Part shown: positions 5,381 through 7,937 of the stretch, piece by piece
Position numbering within the stretch: the stretch's first letter is position 1
Layout: every line of letters starts with the position of its first letter
NCBI GenBank assembly: GCA_027371655.1
Contig: DAHXMR010000089.1
Location: 1 to 7,937, forward strand
Direction of reading: 5' to 3'
Source: Microcaldota archaeon
GTDB taxonomy: Archaea > Micrarchaeota > Micrarchaeia > Norongarragalinales > CAINOH01
DNA length: 7,937 nt
Notes under the pieces: generated by a model
Databases searched by the model: none
Seen by the model: the letters and a program-made list of their open reading frames with translations, nothing else
What the model was told of the DNA's origin: nothing
Translations under genes and position numbers: made by a program

Positions 5381-5634
5381 GCGCGTTCACCTGGCGGGCC
5401 AGCGTTCAATCCAAGCGCACGCAAGCTCTTCCACTCTGCCCAAGCTTCGTCAAGCTGCTTGCCAGTATACTTGTGAGCGAATTGAAAATGCCCCTTTGCG
5501 CCCCTGCTTGTAAGCGCTTGGCCGCACTCCTGGCACGCAAGCGGGTCATTGGGCCCGAGCTTTGGCACCGGCTCTTCCCGCTTTTCCGCCGCTTGCCGGG
5601 CTTGCACACTTTGATTCCCGCCTTCGGAGGACAC
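5377..5634 (-). CDS. single C2H2 zinc-finger protein, coupled to the nuclease
   Basis: This 85-residue ORF has a polar, Gln/Glu/Lys-rich N-terminus, then LACQECGQALTSRGAKGHFQ with FAH following: Cys34, Cys37, His49 and His54 form CX2CX11HX4H, a C2H2-type finger of the kind found singly in many archaeal and viral proteins. It would bind one zinc ion and probably DNA. The last codon and stop overlap the nuclease start (TTGA), and the ribosome site of the nuclease lies within its end, so the two proteins are made together; the finger may help the nuclease find DNA. The start is uncertain: GTG 5634 has no ribosome site and follows a T-run, and GTG 5607 is an alternative. The frame also stays open upstream, without a better start. 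Confidence 0.65.
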   Translation of the reverse strand: MSSEGGNQSVQARQAAEKREEPVPKLGPNDPLACQECGQALTSRGAKGHFQFAHKYTGKQLDEAWAEWKSLRALGLNAGPPGERA

Positions 5635-5678
5635 AAAAAAGAAAGAAAATGCCCAAGTGCTTCCAGCGCTTTTCCACG

Positions 5679-5777
5679 CTATAGCGAGGTGAAGAGGCCA
5701 TGAACCCCATGGAAAAGGCCGCCGCGCTTAGTCTTGGGCACTTTGTCGGCGATCTCATTTTCTCGGACGACCATCAT
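5679..5777 (-). CDS. 32-residue protein coupled to the zinc-ribbon gene
   Basis: ATG 5777 overlaps the stop codon of the preceding gene as ATGA, and the frame ends at TAG 5679-5681. The product reads MMVVRENEIADKVPKTKRGG and ends LFHGVHGLFTSL. It has a charged first half and a Gly/His/Phe-rich end. No family is recognised and it is too short for the usual search tools. The coding call rests on the ATGA overlap and on plausible residue use. A T-rich stretch after it (5652-5635) could be a partial terminator before the zinc-finger gene. Confidence 0.45.
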   Translation of the reverse strand: MMVVRENEIADKVPKTKRGGLFHGVHGLFTSL

Positions 5778-6208
5778 GCGGTAAGGTCGATTTCTCGTTT
5801 GCATCCTGTGCAACTCCAAACCGGCGAGCAGTTCTCCTCAGGAATGTGCATCACCGGGCCCACGTCCATCTTGCCGGTTGCCAGGTTGAACTCCGAGGAT
5901 TGGGCAATCGGCTCGTTCTTGTGGAAGGTTTTGCTCCCGCACTTTGGGCAAGGCTCTCCTGGAACCATTTTGCCCCCGAGCTTGCGGGCCTTGAGTTGCA
6001 CCGAATCTTCTTCCATCTTGAGGAGCACATTCTCGCGGATTTCCAACTCCCGCCTTTGTGCGACTTGCTGCAACTCCCTTTCCTTGCCCAGCGCCACAAG
6101 CGCTTGGTTCAAAGCTAATTCAACACCCATCAAATTTCCGTTAGCCATTTTCCAAAAACACCCCGTTTTGTTGCTTGAAAAAATACTCTCCCGTATGCCG
6201 TTTTTCAT
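5774..6208 (-). CDS. coiled-coil protein with C-terminal zinc ribbon
   Basis: From ATG 6208 the product has 144 residues. Residues about 26-76 form a long charged helix, probably a coiled coil, containing GKERELQQVAQRRELEIREN. The C-terminal half is a zinc ribbon, PCPKCGSKTF (C87, C90) and WSCTGCKREI (C133, C136), with an extra Cys127. Such proteins often bind nucleic acid or a partner protein; the family is not recognised. The first 20 residues look less coding-like, and ATG 6148 (MANGNLMGVELAL) is an alternative start with TATA-like AGTATTTTTT upstream. In favour of 6208, its ATG overlaps the stop of a mini-ORF that has a strong ribosome site (ATGA). It is coupled by ATGA to the next ORF. 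Confidence 0.75.
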   Translation of the reverse strand: MKNGIRESIFSSNKTGCFWKMANGNLMGVELALNQALVALGKERELQQVAQRRELEIRENVLLKMEEDSVQLKARKLGGKMVPGEPCPKCGSKTFHKNEPIAQSSEFNLATGKMDVGPVMHIPEENCSPVWSCTGCKREIDLTA

Positions 6209-6246
6209 ACTGCCAACAATGCCAAGCCCCTGAGCTTTTTTTGCAT
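6205..6246 (-). CDS. 13-codon mini-ORF with strong ribosome site (possible leader)
   Basis: GGGAGG followed by AATT precedes ATG 6246, the best ribosome site in this part. The peptide MQKKLRGLALLAV is basic then hydrophobic, and its TGA overlaps the ATG of the zinc-ribbon gene (ATGA). It may be a translated leader that couples the two, or the remains of a longer N-terminus. Confidence 0.35.
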   Translation of the reverse strand: MQKKLRGLALLAV

Positions 6247-6256
6247 AATTCCTCCC

Positions 6257-6457
6257 TCAATCATCCGTTTTTTGAACCAGTACGTTTGCCACCTGTGGAA
6301 TCCCGGAAACAACCGCGGGCTTGTCGCCTAGCGGCAACACCTTGTTTTTTGTAAACGCCAAGTCAACGAAACCCGCCTCGAAATCCCGCTGTAGCGAAAG
6401 GTAGTGCCGCATTGTCGTTTTCGGCTCCTTATGCCCGATGATTGCGGCAGTCGTCAC
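6257..6457 (-). pseudogene. C-terminal remnant of a tyrosine recombinase (integrase)
   Basis: The 66-residue frame from GTG 6457 begins TTAAIIGHKEPKTTMRHYLS, the last two active-site boxes of tyrosine recombinases: the GH histidine and, ten residues on, the nucleophile Tyr. In phage and Xer-like enzymes these are followed by a C-terminal tail as here. Box I with its Arg and the whole N-terminal core-binding domain are missing, so it cannot recombine DNA by itself. The frame stays open 6 codons upstream (ALEGEE) to an in-frame TAA at 6476-6478, which is the stop of the preceding gene. GGGAGAGG just before GTG 6457 could serve as a ribosome site. It is a sign that the cluster is, or was, an integrated element. 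No tRNA or att-like repeat is visible here. Confidence 0.75.
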
Positions 6458-6475
6458 TTCCTCTCCCTCTAGAGC

Positions 6476-6715
6476 TTAACGCGAACCAGTCACGCCTCTT
6501 GCGAAATGCAGGTCCTCTATTTCCAAAACCAGGCATTCGAGGTTAAAGCGCAGACTGCGGGACTCGAAATACTTATCGCCGCGCTGCAGGCAGACCTCGA
6601 CATTTGCCGCGTGCTCTTGAACATATTTGTTCTTCTTGCATGCGATTTCCAAACGCTTGACAAGTGCCGCTGCCTTCATAGCCGACGAAATCCTGCTTTT
6701 GTTTTCAACATCCAT
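6476..6715 (-). CDS. small helical protein upstream of the integrase remnant
   Basis: The 79-residue product from ATG 6715 is mostly charged helix (SAMKAAALVKRLEIACKKNK), has two other Cys residues near 47 and 61, and ends EIEDLHFARGVTGSR. No domain is recognised. Its frame is the same as that of the integrase remnant, separated by one TAA and six codons. HFAR near the end lies at about the spacing of the HxxR box that normally precedes the recombinase GH box, so it might belong to that gene (see findings), although the rest does not look like an integrase. A TATA-like stretch about 30 bases upstream suggests its own promoter. ATG 6679 (MKAAALV) is an alternative start. Confidence 0.55.
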   Translation of the reverse strand: MDVENKSRISSAMKAAALVKRLEIACKKNKYVQEHAANVEVCLQRGDKYFESRSLRFNLECLVLEIEDLHFARGVTGSR

Positions 6716-6743
6716 TTCACATGCCCCCGCATCAAATCCAAGT

Positions 6744-6756
6744 TTTCTATAATCAC
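6744..6756 (-). promoter_or_regulatory. TATA-like box before the helical protein gene
   Basis: On the minus strand, GTGATTATAGAAAA (about 6757 to 6744) is a TATA-like stretch. Its centre is about 33 bases before ATG 6715, which would leave a leader of only a few bases. This is a weak, position-based call. Confidence 0.3.
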
Positions 6757-6790
6757 ATTGTGGCCTGTCGGTTTCGCACGCATCAAGCTT

Positions 6791-7024
6791 TTACTGCGGT
6801 TTCTGTTCGAGCTCGGTTTGCACCAAACGCGCCACATAGCCCGCAACGAAACCGAAAAGCAACAAAACTATTCCGGTTTCCATTGTGGGTGAGTTTGCCG
6901 CAGCTTCACCGGTCGCAACCGAAGCGTTCGCCAAGCTCTGATTGACGACCGCAAGCGTTGCGTTCACGCCCGGCGTTGCACTTGCGATTGCCGAAGCAAC
7001 CGCGCTCAAAGTCCCGTTTACCAT
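6791..7024 (-). CDS. small surface/membrane protein with N-glycosylation sequons
   Basis: The 77-residue product has an Ala/Ser/Thr/Asn-rich first half (residues 1-48) without a signal peptide. One strong membrane helix follows at about 50-68 (TGIVLLLFGFVAGYVARLV), then a short charged tail, QTELEQKPQ. Four N-x-S/T sequons lie in the first half: N3, N21, N28 and N33. With Arg after the helix, the positive-inside rule places the tail in the cytoplasm and the sequon-rich part outside. In an archaeal element this fits a virion membrane or cell-surface protein, by analogy with small membrane proteins of archaeal viruses; the exact family is not recognised. GAGGTTGA (7038 to 7031 on the minus strand) is a good ribosome site 6 bases before ATG 7024. 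Confidence 0.75.
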   Translation of the reverse strand: MVNGTLSAVASAIASATPGVNATLAVVNQSLANASVATGEAAANSPTMETGIVLLLFGFVAGYVARLVQTELEQKPQ

Positions 7025-7059
7025 TTTTTCTCAACCTCGTTCTGTTTTTACTGCGCCAT

Positions 7060-7275
7060 TTAAGGAAAACCTTTAAACAAACGGTCGACCGTTTCAGGCG
7101 TAACGATAAAATCGGTTGTTTTCTTCGTAACTTGTTCAGCAAGGCGCTCCAAACTCGCAGCCATGCGCTGCTCTATCAGTTCGCAAGTTTCAGGAGTAAG
7201 TGCACGATCCTGGCACTGGAAAACTCGGAGAACTAACGAACGCAAAGTCCGATTGCCAATTGATTTCTCGGTCAT
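7060..7275 (-). CDS. possible histone-fold-like small helical protein
   Basis: AGAGGAGGAGG lies 4 bases before ATG 7275, the strongest ribosome site in the window. The 71-residue product has a short helix (9-20), a loop, a long helix (about 28-52: CELIEQRMAASLERLAEQVT), a short strand FIVTPET, and a last helix, VDRLFKGF. This helix-long helix-helix layout, with TPE at the start of the long helix and IVTPETV where archaeal histones have KTVKAEDI, has the spacing of a histone fold. The conserved HAGRKT segment and DNA-contact Arg residues are missing, so it may be a TAF-like, a divergent or an unrelated helical protein. The same frame also extends upstream into the zinc-ribbon ORF without a stop codon. 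Confidence 0.65.
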   Translation of the reverse strand: MTEKSIGNRTLRSLVLRVFQCQDRALTPETCELIEQRMAASLERLAEQVTKKTTDFIVTPETVDRLFKGFP

Positions 7276-7509
7276 GAACCTCCTCCTCTTAAAAAAATTC
7301 AGATATGAAAAAACAACCACTACTCGGTTGAAGGAAAACGCACACTTGGTCAACGGAATTTTAGCAAACCCGTTTTTTCGGAAACAAGTCCGACACAAAA
7401 ACAGTTTTTCCTTGCGACCGTCAACGCAAACGAATCGCGCAGGGCGCCGCTCTTTGCAAACTTGGCAAGGGGTTTGCGATAATCCGTTTTGACTTGATTT
7501 TTTATTCAT
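7060..7509 (-). CDS. zinc-ribbon ORF continuing in frame into the histone-like gene
   Basis: ATG 7509 overlaps the end of the preceding gene by 8 bases. It opens a frame whose first 58 residues form a treble-clef or zinc-ribbon-like motif: C15-x2-C18, C28, C39-x2-C42, and a sixth Cys at 56, including LFLCRTCFRKNG. The frame then runs without a stop through the hydrophobic VVVVFSYLNFF and a basic FKRRRF into residue 79, the start of the histone-like protein, giving 149 residues in all. A slip of -1 on the T7 run (7297 to 7291 on the minus strand) brings in TAA at 7291-7289 and would give a zinc-ribbon protein of 73 residues. Which product is made cannot be decided from sequence. The peptide resembles zinc-binding, possibly DNA- or RNA-binding proteins. 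Confidence 0.55.
   Translation of the reverse strand: MNKKSSQNGLSQTPCQVCKERRPARFVCVDGRKEKLFLCRTCFRKNGFAKIPLTKCAFSFNRVVVVFSYLNFFKRRRFMTEKSIGNRTLRSLVLRVFQCQDRALTPETCELIEQRMAASLERLAEQVTKKTTDFIVTPETVDRLFKGFP
7079..7094. repeat. 16-bp perfect palindrome inside the histone-like gene
   Basis: AAACGGTCGACCGTTT is its own reverse complement and lies near the 3' end of the histone-like gene. The gene's last codons (ETVDRLF) encode it. It could be an operator for the following gene, about 55 bases downstream, but may be due to chance. Confidence 0.4.
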
Positions 7510-7732
7510 TCGAATCGCCTTTTGGTTGGAAATGTGGGCAACAAGTACCAAAGCGAACCTGACCGCTCGCGCCATCCCACGCCCGACCGAACTTGAACTT
7601 GTTGTTCGCATCACCCTCAAGCTCGCGGGCAGTCGAGGAAAAATGCTGACAGTCAACGGTTTCCTTGCCATTTTTGCTGCCGCGCTGCAAAAGCGCGCAA
7701 AACTCGCAGCCCACTTCGTCTTTTTTGCTCAT
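7502..7732 (-). CDS. small Cys/His-rich protein, probably zinc-binding
   Basis: ATG 7732 overlaps the stop of the winged-helix gene as ATGA. The 76-residue product has possible metal ligands in three places: C9-x2-C12 (GCEFCALL), C28-x-H30 (DCQHF) and C64-C65-x-H67 (TCCPHF), with a basic stretch in between (NNKFKFGRAW). The CxxC...CxH...CCxH pattern is not one I recognise. A longer frame reaching TTG 7924 is not credible upstream of this ATG, because another gene occupies that DNA. GGAGGGCGA lies upstream, somewhat far from the start. The end overlaps the next start by 8 bases (AATGAATAA), so the three genes are probably translated in a coupled way. Confidence 0.65.
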   Translation of the reverse strand: MSKKDEVGCEFCALLQRGSKNGKETVDCQHFSSTARELEGDANNKFKFGRAWDGASGQVRFGTCCPHFQPKGDSNE

Positions 7733-7937
7733 GGCACGTCGCCCTCCAATTCCCCAAGCTGAAACAGAACCCACCGGCCAAAGGGGGCGATAATCCACTT
7801 GGAAATCCGCTGCGATTTCGGCAAGCTCCGATATTCCTGGAAACGCCGGCGCGGGTTCAACCGGCGAACCAGGCCCTGCTTTGCCAGCGCCTCCAAAATC
7901 CGCTTGGCAGTCTGCGGCTGGCAACCAACCTTTTCCG
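7729..7937 (-). CDS. winged-helix DNA-binding protein, N-terminus beyond right edge
   Basis: An open frame enters from the right edge and ends at TGA 7729-7731, overlapping the next start codon. The 68 residues seen start EKVGCQPQTAKRILEALAKQ and continue GLVRRLNPRRRFQEY: a recognition helix followed by a hairpin with GLVRR, as in winged-helix domains of MarR/ArsR/phage repressor type. The rest has SKWIIAPFGRWVLFQL, which may be a dimer part or a packing strand. As the first visible gene of the cluster it could be its regulator. No class can be assigned from this fragment. Confidence 0.75.
   Translation of the reverse strand, partial: EKVGCQPQTAKRILEALAKQGLVRRLNPRRRFQEYRSLPKSQRISKWIIAPFGRWVLFQLGELEGDVP

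Noticed and set aside
5089..5703. 204-codon plus-strand ORF
   Set aside because: It is antisense to the nuclease and zinc-finger genes, which have motifs, ribosome sites and coupled overlaps.
5700..6233. 177-codon plus-strand ORF
   Set aside because: It is antisense to the coiled-coil/zinc-ribbon gene. Its Ser/Leu/Pro-rich content is that expected of a shadow frame.
7510..7671. Upstream extension of the zinc-ribbon frame to 7671
   Set aside because: It would overlap the Cys/His-rich gene in another frame, and the peptide (Arg/Ser/Val-rich) has no sign of selection. ATG 7509 fits the tight overlap used by the neighbours.
7850..7880. tRNA T-arm-like GGGTTCAACC
   Set aside because: It lies inside the winged-helix coding frame, and no acceptor or anticodon arms are present at the right distances.
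1..7937. CRISPR array
   Set aside because: No regularly spaced direct repeats of 20-40 bases with unique spacers were seen; the CGGA clusters are far too short.

Overview
The window looks archaeal. Supporting signs are a DUF234-type AAA+ ATPase, A/T-rich TATA-like boxes about 25 bases upstream of likely transcript starts, GGTGA-type Shine-Dalgarno sites, frequent GTG and TTG starts, a 46-residue AbrB-type protein, and many very small zinc-knuckle proteins. The most bacterial-looking gene is a clear sigma-70 family factor. Complete bacterial-like sigma factors are known, from memory, in single-cell genomes of uncultivated archaea of the DPANN group, so a DPANN archaeon (for example the Diapherotrites) would fit best. 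This is an inference; no rRNA or ribosomal protein gene is present to settle it.

Left part (1-2251): a secreted protein running off the left edge and the sigma-70-like gene lie on the minus strand. They are divergent from a small VOC (glyoxalase-fold) protein and an AT-richer gene of unknown function on the plus strand. Middle part (2252-4702): a strongly structured, apparently non-coding stretch, an orphan AbrB-like gene, a minus-strand coiled-coil/CxxC gene whose 5' part seems frameshifted, two clusters of helically phased CGGA repeats, and the large ATPase behind a palindrome-bearing promoter.

Right part (4771-7937): about twelve small minus-strand genes, packed with 4- to 8-base overlaps or gaps of 1 to about 75 bases, like a provirus or integrated plasmid operon. 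In transcription order these are: a winged-helix protein (cut by the right edge), a Cys/His-rich protein, a zinc-ribbon ORF that contains in frame a possible histone-fold protein with its own strong ribosome site, a small surface protein with four N-glycosylation sequons, a helical protein, a C-terminal tyrosine-recombinase remnant, a 13-codon mini-ORF, a coiled-coil/zinc-ribbon protein, a 32-residue protein, a C2H2 zinc-finger protein coupled to a PD-(D/E)xK-type nuclease, and one or two tiny trailing ORFs.

How they might work together is inferred. The right-hand operon carries DNA-binding, DNA-cutting, recombination and surface functions in miniature form, as expected of a mobile element. 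The zinc-finger/nuclease pair and the nested zinc-ribbon/histone-like pair are the most novel-looking modules. The sigma factor next to a secreted protein is the most striking single gene. Several reading frames seem broken at G/C or CG runs, so either decay or consensus errors in the sequence must be considered.
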